From: Ascidiaceihabitans donghaensis
GTDB lineage: Bacteria; Pseudomonadota; Alphaproteobacteria; Rhodobacterales; Rhodobacteraceae
Direction of reading: 5' to 3'
NCBI RefSeq assembly: GCF_900302465.1
Contig: NZ_OMOR01000001.1
Location: forward strand, 2,822,729-2,886,728
Length of the DNA: 64,000 nt
The position numbers and the translations under genes are program-made. Within the stretch, counting starts at the first letter, position 1. Each line of letters starts with the position of its first letter. Shown one piece after another: positions 24,665 to 34,126 of the stretch. The notes below the pieces were generated by a model. That model was not told the origin of the DNA. It saw only the letters and a program-made list of their open reading frames with translations, and ran no database searches.

Positions 24665-25855
24665 TCACGGTTCGCGAAACGCTTCGCGGGATTTGTAAAG
24701 CGGCTTCATAAGGTATTGCATAACCGTCTTGGCACCTGTGTGCAGCTCAACAGAAGCTTGCATGCCGGGCCGGATGGCAATGCTGGCCTGCCTGTCCGTG
24801 AGGTTTTTAATGTCCACACGCAACGTGACTTTATAGTGTGGATCACCGTCAGCACGACGCGCGGTTTCATCTTTGAACGTATCAGCCGAGATCAATTTGA
24901 CCTCGCCCTGCAAAGACCCGAAAATCGTGTAATCATACGCAGACAGTTTTATTGTCGCCTTTTGGCCCGGACGCACATTGGCGATGTTTTTGGGGTCAAC
25001 GCGGGCTTCAACAAACAACTCTTCGTCCATTGGAATGATCTGCAAAATCTCTTCGCCCGGACGTACAACGCCACCGATCGTAGTCACGCTCAGATTGTTC
25101 ACAATGCCCTTCATCGGCGACAACAGCACGGTGCGCGACAGCTGGTCCAAGCTGGCTTTCAGATTTTGGCGCAACGTGCCCAGTTCTTTCAGCGTGTCAG
25201 AAAACTGCTGTGCGCGTTCGAGTTCGGTTTGGGTCACGATCTCATCCATACGGATGCGGGCGTCGGCATGGGCTTTGCGGGCACGTGTGGCTTCGATCAG
25301 CGATACGATATTGCGTTCCAGTAGATCTTCCAGCAGCGTTTTTTCTTTGGTGGCTTGATTGAGAACGCGTTGCGCCCCTTCGCGGCGCGACACGAAATCG
25401 GATTGACGGGCTTGTAGCAAAGCACGCTCCGAAGCCACAATGCCGGGCGTACGTGCGGCCAAGACCTCGGGCACGATGAAATCGAACTGTCCTGCCAGCT
25501 CGGCCTCAAGCCGCAGACGGCGAATTTCCAAAGCTGTAATCTGGTCTTGCAAGTCGTCCACAGCAGATTTGAATTGCGTTCCATGTAGCCGCGCCAGAAC
25601 GTCGCCCCGTTCCACCACATCGCCTTCCTGCACCGCGAGTTCGGCCAGAATACCACCTTCAAGGTTTTGGATAATTTGCGGACGAGACGATGAAATCATC
25701 GACCCCTCGGCACGCACAATTTCGTCCACCCAAGCGAATGCGGCCCAGATCAAAAACACCAGAACCGATGCCGCGCACAGCCAAACCACATAGCTTGGGC
25801 CTTTCATGTCGCCGCCCAATTGCGTGTTCAGGTTCGTCTGGCTTGCAACGCTCAT
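24665..25855 (-). CDS. Type I secretion membrane fusion protein (HlyD family)
   Basis: A 396-residue periplasmic adaptor with one N-terminal membrane helix (about 17-40: SYVVWLCAASVLVFLIWAAFAWV). The lipoyl half-motifs follow (GGILAELAVQEGDVVERGDVLARL), then a long coiled-coil hairpin at about 100-245 and the HlyD C-terminal beta-barrel (FVEARVDPKNIANVRPGQKATIKL). It bridges the ABC protein and the TolC-like channel. The start overlaps the ABC gene stop by 4 nt. Last gene of the adhesin-export cassette. Confidence 0.94.
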   Translation of the reverse strand: MSVASQTNLNTQLGGDMKGPSYVVWLCAASVLVFLIWAAFAWVDEIVRAEGSMISSSRPQIIQNLEGGILAELAVQEGDVVERGDVLARLHGTQFKSAVDDLQDQITALEIRRLRLEAELAGQFDFIVPEVLAARTPGIVASERALLQARQSDFVSRREGAQRVLNQATKEKTLLEDLLERNIVSLIEATRARKAHADARIRMDEIVTQTELERAQQFSDTLKELGTLRQNLKASLDQLSRTVLLSPMKGIVNNLSVTTIGGVVRPGEEILQIIPMDEELFVEARVDPKNIANVRPGQKATIKLSAYDYTIFGSLQGEVKLISADTFKDETARRADGDPHYKVTLRVDIKNLTDRQASIAIRPGMQASVELHTGAKTVMQYLMKPLYKSREAFREP

Positions 25856-28095
25856 CCGATGGCCCCTTTCATCGGAACAACAAGGCCCGTCTGGTTCAAA
25901 TGCGCCAGCACCTGATCCCGCGGGCCGTCTACTGTCATGCGCCCGTTCTGCAACAGAAGCGTTCGGTTCGTCAGGGCCAATATCGGGGCACGGTGCGTGG
26001 CGATGATCGCTGTGCGCCCATCCATCCAGCGCTCCAACCGGCTGACAAGTGTGGCTTCCAGCTTTTGATCCAGCGCCGCTGTCGGTTCATCCAGCAGGCA
26101 AATCTGCGGGTCTTGCAACCAAAGCCGCGCCCACCCGATGGATTGACGTTGCCCGATGGACAGGCCTTGGCCACCATCCAGAATTTCAAGATCAAGGCCT
26201 TTGTGGTGTCCTTTGACAAATGGCCCAAGCCCCGCAAAATCCAATGCTTCCAAAAGGCGCGTGTCGTCGCGTTCCAGCATGGTCAGGTTCAAGTTGTCCC
26301 GCAACGTGCCTGAAAACAGGCGCACATCCTGTCCAAGGTACCCGATCAGGCGGCGCAGGTCGCGCGGCTCAATCTGGCTCATTTCTGTGCCGTCCAACAA
26401 AACGCGGCCAGTGGATGGCGCGTAAAGCCCGCTTAAAACCTTCAAAAGCGACGACTTGCCAGACCCGTTCGCACCAAGGATCGCGATACGCTGCCCCGGC
26501 AAGATCGCAACGCCCGGAATATCCAGCGTCGGTGCGCCATCATCTTCGTAGCGGAACGTCAATTCACGCAGCTCAAAATGCCCTTTCAGGCTTTCGCGGC
26601 GCAAATATGTGCGGTCTTCGTCTGCATCTTGTTCTGACATCGCCACTGCATCCAAACCGTCCAGCGCCGTTTTCACATTTCCCCAACGCGCCATGGTGCC
26701 AGCCAACTGCGTCAGCGGCGCAAGTGTGCGGCTGGTCAAAATGCCCACCGCGATGATGGACCCCACGGTGAAATGCCCTGCGAAAACCAGATAGGTGCCC
26801 ACGATCACAGCGGCGACATAGGTGGCCTGCTGGACCCCTTGGCTCCAGAATGTCAGTACAGACGCCAGCTTGCGTTGTTCGGATGATTTCAGTGCAGACA
26901 GCGTTGTCAATTCCGACCACAAGCGCATCACGCGGTCTTCGGCGCGCTGGGTCTTGACCGTATCACGTTCAAAGATCGCCTCGTGCAAAAGGCGCGAAGA
27001 CTTGGCAGAGGCCCCTTGGGTTTCCGCCGTCAACTGCATCATTTTCTTTTGCATGAAAAAGCCCGGCACCACCATCAGGATACCACCAAGCACCAGAACC
27101 CAAACAACATTTCCAGCGATTGAGGCCACAAGCAGCAAGAACACAAAGATAAACGGGATGTCTGCGATTGTTCCGATGGTCGAGGCGGTAAAGAATTCGC
27201 GCACCGACCCGAATTCGCGCATCGCAGAAAACGTCATTGACGGGGATTGCCCCCGCACGTCAGACCGCATGCCGATCACCCGTTCCATCAAAACGCCCAG
27301 CACAGACAATTCAATCTGGCGCCCTGCCCCATCCATCAAACGGGCGCGCGCAATTTTCAAAAACGCTTCCATCAAAAGTGCAAGGCACGCGCCAACGGCC
27401 AACACCCAAAGCGTGGCTTCGGATTGATGCGGGATCACCCGATCGTAGACTTGCAACGAAAACAGCGCAACAGCGACGGCAAGAAGGTTGGCGACAAAAG
27501 ATCCCAACGCGACTTCGCCCAACTGGCGTTTGAAGGTGTGAAACTGCCCCCAGAACCAATGTGCAGGCTTGGCTTCGGTCTTGTGTGTCTTGGCCACAGT
27601 CGCCAAAGGCGCTTCGGCCCGCACAAGAAGGCCCGCAAAATAAGGTTCAAAATCCGCCATAGGAACATGGGCGCGATTGTCGGTGCAGGTTTTGTCGTAA
27701 ATCACCAAATCACCGCGCGATTGGCCCATCACAAGCACCACCTGCCCGCTGGTCATGTAAGCCAGGGCAGGCCATTGATCCGCGGTAAAATGTTGCAAAG
27801 TGCAGACTTCGGTCACACAGCCGATATGGGACAGCCCTTTGGCGATGGCATGGGCTTCAACCGCATCGCTTGCGCCATCGGATGTGGCTTTGGAAATTGC
27901 ATCAAACGCATCGGATTTCAGCGCATCAACGCCAAGCAACCCTGCATAGACCACCGCCAGTTCGGCGCGCGCCTGAATGCGGTCACCAAACAGGTTTTTA
28001 TTGTCCGCTTCTGGCGCTTGCACCTTGGCAGAGGCTTCAATGCGGCCTCGGTTTCCATTGGTGATGGTCAGCGTGAAAGGCTGCGTGCTCATCAA
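25852..28095 (-). CDS. Type I secretion ABC transporter (permease/ATPase)
   Basis: A 747-residue LapB/HlyB-like half-transporter. An N-terminal C39-like domain (about residues 40-170) has Ala-Val-Val-Tyr where the catalytic Cys of true peptidases would be, so it should bind but not cleave its substrate. Six membrane helices follow at about 200-480, then the ATPase domain with Walker A GANGSGKSSLL, Walker B ICLLDEPTAALD and His switch IATHR. The signature motif reads LSIGQRQ instead of LSGGQ. Genes before and after overlap by 4 nt. Cargo is presumably the adhesin encoded upstream in the same direction. Confidence 0.94.
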   Translation of the reverse strand: MMSTQPFTLTITNGNRGRIEASAKVQAPEADNKNLFGDRIQARAELAVVYAGLLGVDALKSDAFDAISKATSDGASDAVEAHAIAKGLSHIGCVTEVCTLQHFTADQWPALAYMTSGQVVLVMGQSRGDLVIYDKTCTDNRAHVPMADFEPYFAGLLVRAEAPLATVAKTHKTEAKPAHWFWGQFHTFKRQLGEVALGSFVANLLAVAVALFSLQVYDRVIPHQSEATLWVLAVGACLALLMEAFLKIARARLMDGAGRQIELSVLGVLMERVIGMRSDVRGQSPSMTFSAMREFGSVREFFTASTIGTIADIPFIFVFLLLVASIAGNVVWVLVLGGILMVVPGFFMQKKMMQLTAETQGASAKSSRLLHEAIFERDTVKTQRAEDRVMRLWSELTTLSALKSSEQRKLASVLTFWSQGVQQATYVAAVIVGTYLVFAGHFTVGSIIAVGILTSRTLAPLTQLAGTMARWGNVKTALDGLDAVAMSEQDADEDRTYLRRESLKGHFELRELTFRYEDDGAPTLDIPGVAILPGQRIAILGANGSGKSSLLKVLSGLYAPSTGRVLLDGTEMSQIEPRDLRRLIGYLGQDVRLFSGTLRDNLNLTMLERDDTRLLEALDFAGLGPFVKGHHKGLDLEILDGGQGLSIGQRQSIGWARLWLQDPQICLLDEPTAALDQKLEATLVSRLERWMDGRTAIIATHRAPILALTNRTLLLQNGRMTVDGPRDQVLAHLNQTGLVVPMKGAIG

Positions 28096-29438
28096 ATCTG
28101 GCCCCCGTCGGCCAGAACACCCAATATCCGCGCCATCTCAATGCGCAGGCGTGCCGCTTCGTATTTGGTGGTAACTTCGCTTGTTTGAGCGCGCGCAAAG
28201 GTTTCATAGACGCCAACAACGTCCATCACCTGACGCTGTCCTGCACGGTATTGTTCCTGAAACAAGTCCAAGTTTTGCTTGGCTTGCTGGCGCAGGTTTG
28301 TGGCTTCGCCCGTTTGACGGGTTTTGGCTGCAATCTGGCTTTCAAGGCTTTTAAGTGCGCGGTTGGAATCTTCCGTGGCTTCCAGCACCAAACGGCCAGC
28401 GGTTTCTTTGGCCACTTCGATGGACTTCAAACGCGCACCTGTGCCAAGACCCAACTGTGCGCCGCCGCCATTGACCGTCACACCGCCATTTGCGCCAAGC
28501 GTGCCACGGGCCGAAAGTCCGGGCAATTGGCTTGCACGATCCACAGAAGCCGCAGCAATCGCGCGTGTTTTTTCGGCTTCGGCACGCACCACCGCCAAAG
28601 GCTGCGCCGCGTTTGCGGTAACCGGCAGCCGAGTAATCCCACGCACATCTGTCAGCGGATCAATCGCCATGGCGTTCAATTCCGACAGGTTTGTGCGGGC
28701 TGTTTCGCGGTTTGCTTCCAGGTCGGCGCGGATTTCAGCCAGCTTCTGGCGGATAATATTCAGATCAGAGCGGTCAGAAACACCACCGCGCACGCGCTCT
28801 GACATGATGTATTCAAAGCGGCTCATGTCCTCAAACGTGGTTTCGGACAGTGACGCCTTTTCACGCCCTTCTGCGGCGGCCAAGTACAGTGTCAGTGCCG
28901 TCGCCGCACGGTCGTTGGTGTCTTCGGCCAAAGCAACGGCTGCGACTTCGACATCCGCTTTGGCAAAAGCGCGTTCGCCCTTCTTGCGTCCGTTGTCAAA
29001 GATCACCTGATCCACAACCAGATTGGCCACCACAGATGACAAGGATGTCAGCGAGATTTGCGGCCCAATCGTCGGCAACCAGTTCTTACTGGCCGCTTCC
29101 GCACGCAACCGTGCCGATTTCAATTCGGATTCAGCCGCACGGTTGTTCGCGGCCATCACTGATGTTGTGACCCGTTCAAAAGAACTGCTTTCAGGCACAA
29201 TAGATCGCCGGCTGACCAGCCCTTGAATGATCGTGCTTTCAGCGTTCAGCTTGTCATCGTATTTGGTGTCTGTTGAGGCATATGCGGTCGTTTTTGGCGC
29301 CGCTGCCGTTTCTGTCACACCGGTTTCGGGTGCGCGCATCCGCGAGACAAGATTACTGTCTCCGAAGTCACTCATACAGCCCGAAAGCCCAATTACTACT
29401 GCACAGGCTACGCCTGTACCTTTTACACCATGCCCCAT
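28092..29438 (-). CDS. TolC-family outer membrane efflux/secretion protein
   Basis: A 448-residue protein with a lipoprotein signal (VACAVVIGLSGC, Cys21) and the two repeated halves of TolC: long helices with the ALxLYLAAAEGREKASLSE-type coiled segments and the RVRGGVSDRSDLNIIRQKLAEIRADLE repeat. It forms the trimeric outer-membrane exit duct of the type I system. It precedes and overlaps the ABC gene by 4 nt and lies 117 bp after the adhesin stop, so the secretion genes may be expressed with the cargo. Confidence 0.93.
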   Translation of the reverse strand: MGHGVKGTGVACAVVIGLSGCMSDFGDSNLVSRMRAPETGVTETAAAPKTTAYASTDTKYDDKLNAESTIIQGLVSRRSIVPESSSFERVTTSVMAANNRAAESELKSARLRAEAASKNWLPTIGPQISLTSLSSVVANLVVDQVIFDNGRKKGERAFAKADVEVAAVALAEDTNDRAATALTLYLAAAEGREKASLSETTFEDMSRFEYIMSERVRGGVSDRSDLNIIRQKLAEIRADLEANRETARTNLSELNAMAIDPLTDVRGITRLPVTANAAQPLAVVRAEAEKTRAIAAASVDRASQLPGLSARGTLGANGGVTVNGGGAQLGLGTGARLKSIEVAKETAGRLVLEATEDSNRALKSLESQIAAKTRQTGEATNLRQQAKQNLDLFQEQYRAGQRQVMDVVGVYETFARAQTSEVTTKYEAARLRIEMARILGVLADGGQI

Positions 29439-29555
29439 GTCCTGCCCTTAACGTGCCGGTACTATTATTTTGTTGTGGTGGGCGCGGTTCGGGATCGCTT
29501 TTGTGGATCCCGTCCCCGCCTCAATTATAATGGATCGGCCAAAATCCTGAAGCCT

Positions 29556-32500
29556 TTAGCCGATCACAGTATTCACTGTGATTTCATCATCGATCAACAC
29601 GGTGCCAGCACCAACGTTGTAGATGTTGTAATCTGCGCCATCGACGGTTGTGGTCCCTGCGGCCTGTCCGTCTGTCAAGGTCACTTGGTCGTCGCCGCCA
29701 CCTGTCACGATCAACTGATCCGTGTTCGAGGACAGGTTCACAAGCTGCGCTTCGTTGATTGTCAGATGCGCTTCTTCCGCAAAGTTCAGATCAACGGTTT
29801 CAACCTGATAGTTGCCCAAGCCCGGTGTCGCTAGGGACGTTGTCGATCCTGCAACGCCGTCATCAAGCACAACATATGTGCCTGCGGTGTTGCCAGCATC
29901 GTCTGTCGCCGTGATAACAAGGTTTGAGCCGTCCGGTACATCGCTGCCAAACCGGAATTCGGTTTCGCCAAATGCGTTGTCTGCAGATTGCGCCGGTGTG
30001 GCGGTGATTGCAGAATCCGTAACCTGCGCAATAGACACATCATCATCGGTTTGCTCGATGGAAATACCGCGCACACCATCACCAATCGTTGTCAGCGATG
30101 CCATGACCGGCCCGTCGGGCGCATCCGTGTCAATACGCAGAGTGTCCGAAATCGTTGCCGTGTTGTCATGCGCATCGGTTGCCATAACCGTGATGTCAGC
30201 GTCATAGCTGCCAGCAGGGATCGCCGAGGCCGGAACATCCAGGCTCCAGTTGCCTGCCGCATCCACATTCGCCACCAGCGTCGTGCCGTGGAAGTCTACA
30301 ACAACGGTAGACCCGGCTTCGACCTGCCCGCCAAGGCTGATGCCCGTGCTGGCTTCGGACGCGTTCACCACATTGTCGCCTGCCACATTGCCCGCCGAGA
30401 AGTTCAGCGTGTTGACCAATGTGTCAACTTCAACAGTATTGTTGATGGTCGCCACGTTGCCCGCGGCATCCGTCGCAGTCACTTCCAAAGCGACATTTTG
30501 TTCGCCTGTTGTGATCTGGCTGGATTGGTACGCCGCCGTCCAGTTGCCATTGGCATCCACGGTCGCAGGAACGGTAACACCGCCCAATGTGACCATAACG
30601 GATGATCCCGGCTCAGTTGTGCCTGTGATGGTGACGCCAGATGCCTGTTCGGACGCGTTGATTACCCCGTCACCTGCAACTGTATTTGCGCTTACCGACA
30701 TGTTGTCGACCTGCGTGTCCACCTGAACGCTGTCTGTGGCCGTGCGTGTGTTGCCCGCAGCATCTGTTGTGGTCGCTTCGATATTGGCAGTGTACGTGCC
30801 CGGTGCGATTTCGCCTGCTGCAAATGTAGCATTCCACACGCCGTTTGCGCCCGTCACTACGGTATGGCTGACGCCGCCCATTGTTACGGTCACAACTGCA
30901 CTTGGGTCTGCGGTACCGGACAAGACAACACCGTCGCTGGCCTCGGCTGCGTTGATGATGTCATCGCCTTCGACCGGTGCCGGGCTGATGGTCAAAAGAC
31001 CCGCTTCGGTATCAACGCTGACGGATTGCGTGATTTCAGACGTGTTGCCTGCCGCATCCGTGGCTGTCGCCGTCATAGTCGTGGTGTATGTGCCGCCAGC
31101 CAGCTGATCGCTGCTGAAGGTCGCAGTCCAACTGCCGTTTGCGGCAACTGTTGCTGTTGTTGTTACCCCGCCCAGAACAACAGAGACTGTTGAACCCGGT
31201 TCGGCCTGACCCGTGACCACAAGACCCGATTGTGCTTCGGCTTGGTTGATCACACCGTCTGCACCGCCTGCGGTAGAGGTGTAGTTGAAGGCATTTACAA
31301 AGGTGTCGACCTGCACTGTACCCGTTGTGGTCGCAGAGTTGCCGTTGGCATCGGTAGCAACCGCGGTCACGGTTGCATCGTATTCGCCCGACGCCACCGC
31401 TGAGGCGGGGAAATCCACCGTCCAGCTGCCGTCAGACGCCACAGTCGCGGCCAAAGTCGTCGATCCGAATGTCACATTTACAGTCGATCCAGCCTGCGCG
31501 GACCCTGTCAGTGTGATCCCACCGGCAGCTTCGACACCATTAACAGTACCGTCACCGCCAACAGCTGATGTGTTGATGGCAACTTCACTGACCGTGTCGA
31601 TCACCAGAACTTCAGAATAGGTCGAGGCATTGCCCAGCGCATCTGTCGCCACGATCGTCATGGTCTCGGAATATTCGCCGCCTGCAAATGTGCCTGCGGG
31701 CCATGTCACGGACCACGATCCGTCGTCGCCGACTGTGGTCGTTTGCGTGTTGCCCGCGACGGTCACGCTGACGGATGCACCTGCTTCACCGGTGCCGCCC
31801 ACTGTCGCGCCGCCATCCAGTTCGGATGCGTTAAAGATATCGCCATTGGATTCAGTGCCAAATGTAACGGACACTTCCGGAGGCGTTGTGTCGATGAGAA
31901 AGACAGGACCATCCAGATCATATGTCTCGCCGCCGCCCGTGACTGTTACATCCGCTTGGGATGTGCCGTCGCTTGGCAGGTTGTCACCGTCAAAAGTCAC
32001 GCCCCATGTGCCATCGTCGCCAATCAGCGTATCAAGGGACTTATCCCCCACGACAACTTCGACCAGATCACCGGGATGACCGGTGCCTGTTACGACAACC
32101 TCGTAGGGCATAACTGTGCCACCAACGCTTGGCGTGCTGTCGGCGTTGTCCACAGTTGGTTCTGTGTGTGGTGGCTCATTGCCACCTCCACCGCCACCGC
32201 CGCCACCACCGACAACGGCCAGACCGCCGACGCCAGCTGCAACACCCGCGGCACCCAAGCCGCCACCGCCAAGCAACGCGCCCAATGGCGCAAGCATGGA
32301 CACTTCGTCGTCAGCAACTGGACCCACAGCAACTTCTGTGCGGCCCAAATAGATCAAATCATCAGATGGGCTCCACTTGCCCCACTGCTCTGTTGGACCG
32401 AACTGGGCGTACAGGCCACCGTCGGTTGTCTCAACAAAGGCAACTTCATTCAAGTAGCCGTCGGCGCTGATGAACAGGCGGTTCGCCTCGCCTGCGTCAT

Positions 32501-32717
32501 TGAAGTAATTCTCGATCACGATGATGCGGCCGTCCGAGAGCACGATGCTCAAATCGTCGCCGCTGCGCGAATGCCCTTCCATGTCCACTTGACGCAGATT
32601 GAGGGAAATTTCCTGACCGTTTGTGACCTGGATTGTAGTCGTTTCAGCCTCTGCCGATACCGTACCACGATTTAATGCGCCCGCACCATCACGGACGACG
32701 AAATCAATCGCCTTCAT
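29556..32717 (-). CDS. Large Ig-repeat adhesin secreted by the adjacent type I system (BapA-like N terminus)
   Basis: A 1053-residue acidic protein without Sec signal. Residues 1-130 form a BapA-prefix-like domain (LRQVDMEGHSRSGDDLSIVLSDG, then FGPTEQWGKWSPSDDLIYLG). A Gly/Ala-rich hydrophobic linker ends in nine Gly residues (145-180). One divergent and six closely related Ig-like domains of about 98 residues follow (186-864), each ending TATDAAGN...VDT. A different penultimate domain precedes the C-terminal 100 residues (VETVDLNFAEEAHLTINEAQ to ITVNTVIG), likely the export signal. RTX nonapeptides are absent. Probable function: cell-surface adhesion or biofilm. Retention by the N-terminal linker is an inference. 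Confidence 0.88.
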   Translation of the reverse strand: MKAIDFVVRDGAGALNRGTVSAEAETTTIQVTNGQEISLNLRQVDMEGHSRSGDDLSIVLSDGRIIVIENYFNDAGEANRLFISADGYLNEVAFVETTDGGLYAQFGPTEQWGKWSPSDDLIYLGRTEVAVGPVADDEVSMLAPLGALLGGGGLGAAGVAAGVGGLAVVGGGGGGGGGGNEPPHTEPTVDNADSTPSVGGTVMPYEVVVTGTGHPGDLVEVVVGDKSLDTLIGDDGTWGVTFDGDNLPSDGTSQADVTVTGGGETYDLDGPVFLIDTTPPEVSVTFGTESNGDIFNASELDGGATVGGTGEAGASVSVTVAGNTQTTTVGDDGSWSVTWPAGTFAGGEYSETMTIVATDALGNASTYSEVLVIDTVSEVAINTSAVGGDGTVNGVEAAGGITLTGSAQAGSTVNVTFGSTTLAATVASDGSWTVDFPASAVASGEYDATVTAVATDANGNSATTTGTVQVDTFVNAFNYTSTAGGADGVINQAEAQSGLVVTGQAEPGSTVSVVLGGVTTTATVAANGSWTATFSSDQLAGGTYTTTMTATATDAAGNTSEITQSVSVDTEAGLLTISPAPVEGDDIINAAEASDGVVLSGTADPSAVVTVTMGGVSHTVVTGANGVWNATFAAGEIAPGTYTANIEATTTDAAGNTRTATDSVQVDTQVDNMSVSANTVAGDGVINASEQASGVTITGTTEPGSSVMVTLGGVTVPATVDANGNWTAAYQSSQITTGEQNVALEVTATDAAGNVATINNTVEVDTLVNTLNFSAGNVAGDNVVNASEASTGISLGGQVEAGSTVVVDFHGTTLVANVDAAGNWSLDVPASAIPAGSYDADITVMATDAHDNTATISDTLRIDTDAPDGPVMASLTTIGDGVRGISIEQTDDDVSIAQVTDSAITATPAQSADNAFGETEFRFGSDVPDGSNLVITATDDAGNTAGTYVVLDDGVAGSTTSLATPGLGNYQVETVDLNFAEEAHLTINEAQLVNLSSNTDQLIVTGGGDDQVTLTDGQAAGTTTVDGADYNIYNVGAGTVLIDDEITVNTVIG
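30126..31883 (-). repeat. Six tandem Ig-like domain repeats within the adhesin gene
   Basis: Six units of about 290 bp encode residues 279-864. Each unit shows the same sequence of landmarks: INASEA, a G-x-x-E-P-G-S-T-V-x-V turn, T-V-x-x-x-G-S/N-W-T, and ATDAAGN before VDT. The DNA has diverged, so recent duplication by slippage is not indicated. Confidence 0.85.
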
Positions 32718-32968
32718 AACACCACCACTCTACCTCGAAACCCATTCAATGCGGGTCTCATTTTGTGTTTTTCTTCAGCAGGCGTTGTTTTTTTTGCCGC
32801 TCTGCTTGCGTTCTGTATTTTGCAACTTAACGCAAAGGCGAATCTAGGGCTAGTCTCTTTTTTCACCAAAATCGCTATTTCGTGAGGCTTTGGGTACATA
32901 TGGCCTTCAATTCGGGGCAGAAGTGTTGTCCTTATTGTGGCACCGCCAGCAACAAAAAGGGGCCAAAG
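32718..32968. other. Divergent promoter region between adhesin and glycerate kinase
   Basis: This 251-bp gap is AT-rich with several T tracts at 32750-32880. It must hold promoters for both directions. No operator was recognised. The rightward open frame upstream of 32969 includes a CCPYCG peptide, but this is not conserved in glycerate kinases and is probably leader. Confidence 0.5.
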
Positions 32969-34069
32969 ATGTCCACAGCAGATGATTTGGTCACCATATG
33001 GACGGCAGGCGTCGACGCCGTCATTGGACGTCGCGCTGTGTGCGATGCGCTGCGTCAGCACAATGTGATGCGCCCTGACGCGGTGATTGCAGTTGGAAAA
33101 GCGGCCGCATCTATGGCCGCAGCTGCACATGATGCCTTTGGCCCCTTGCCCATGTTGATTGTGACAAAGCATGGACATGTAATGGATGCCCCGCAAAACG
33201 CGGAAATTATTGAAGCCGCACACCCGGTGCCAGATGCACAAAGTCTAAAAGCCGGGGCGCGGCTGATCGACGCCGTGGACAATATGGCCCGAGACACGCA
33301 TCTGCTGGTGCTGACATCCGGCGGCGCCTCTGCTTTGGCCGAACATCTGGTGGACGGGTTGTCATTGAACGATCTTGCGGACCGCACCCAAGCTCTGCTC
33401 GCGTCGGGGCAAGACATTCACGCCATGAATGCGCTGCGCAAAGATCTGTCCGCAATAAAGGGCGGCAAACTTCTGGCACGGTTCAAAGGGCAACGCATCA
33501 CGAGCCTTGCCATTTCCGACGTCGAGGGGGACGCTCTGGGCGTCATAGGGTCAGGCATTGGGGATGCGCCCGCTGACGCACCGTTTGACTTCGCCCCATA
33601 CATCGTCGCCAGCAACGCCATCGCCCGTGCGGCGGCCGCAGACGCGGCGCAGGGCGTTATTTTGAGCAATACAGAAGACCTTTACGACGATGCCGTAGCG
33701 CTGGCACCGCGCATCGCGGCCCAAGTGCTTGCGGCAGGTCCGGGCCTGCACATCAAAGGGGGTGAGCCAACAGTGATATTGCCGCCCAACCCAGGAAAAG
33801 GCGGACGCAACATGGCATTGGCATTGCTGTTGGCCCGAGAGATTGCAGGCATCGAAGGCGTGCAAATTCTGGTCGCAGGCACCGATGGCACAGACGGGCC
33901 AACGGATGCGGCGGGCGCTTTGGTGGACGGGCACACGTGGGATGACAGCGGGTCAGACGCTTTGAACACTGCAAATGCTGCCCCGTGGCTGGACGCCCGT
34001 GGGGCGTTGTTTCGCAGCGGACCGACAGGCACAAACGTGATGGACATATTGATCGCCAAACGGACCTGA
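32969..34069 (+). CDS. Glycerate 2-kinase (GckA/TtuD, MOFRL type)
   Basis: A 366-residue kinase forming 2-phosphoglycerate from D-glycerate and ATP, feeding photorespiratory, serine-cycle or tartrate carbon into glycolysis. N-terminal domain motifs: AVGKAAASMA, VTKHGHV, EAAHPVPDAQSLKAG and LTSGGASAL. The C-terminal MOFRL domain has GKGGRNMALAL and GTDGTDGPTDAAGALVDG. It is 40-60 residues shorter than many homologues but no motif is missing. The ATG at 32969 follows AAGGGG; an upstream in-frame ATG at 32900 is less likely. Confidence 0.9.
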   Translation: MSTADDLVTIWTAGVDAVIGRRAVCDALRQHNVMRPDAVIAVGKAAASMAAAAHDAFGPLPMLIVTKHGHVMDAPQNAEIIEAAHPVPDAQSLKAGARLIDAVDNMARDTHLLVLTSGGASALAEHLVDGLSLNDLADRTQALLASGQDIHAMNALRKDLSAIKGGKLLARFKGQRITSLAISDVEGDALGVIGSGIGDAPADAPFDFAPYIVASNAIARAAAADAAQGVILSNTEDLYDDAVALAPRIAAQVLAAGPGLHIKGGEPTVILPPNPGKGGRNMALALLLAREIAGIEGVQILVAGTDGTDGPTDAAGALVDGHTWDDSGSDALNTANAAPWLDARGALFRSGPTGTNVMDILIAKRT

Positions 34070-34126
34070 CCCGATACGCACCGCGCCCGCTTGACAGCCG
34101 CACCGCCTTCGCCGCACCGTCGCGCC

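Noticed and set aside
27247-28188. 313-codon open frame opposite the type I ABC transporter
   Set aside because: Antisense shadow; the minus strand encodes recognised ABC domains without interruption.
31743-32675. 310-codon frame opposite the adhesin
   Set aside because: The real gene is the minus-strand adhesin; this frame has no motif and no ribosome site.
32900-32968. N-terminal CCPYCG extension of the glycerate kinase as a zinc knuckle
   Set aside because: Only one Cys pair is present, the ribosome site favours 32969, and glycerate kinases do not carry such an extension.
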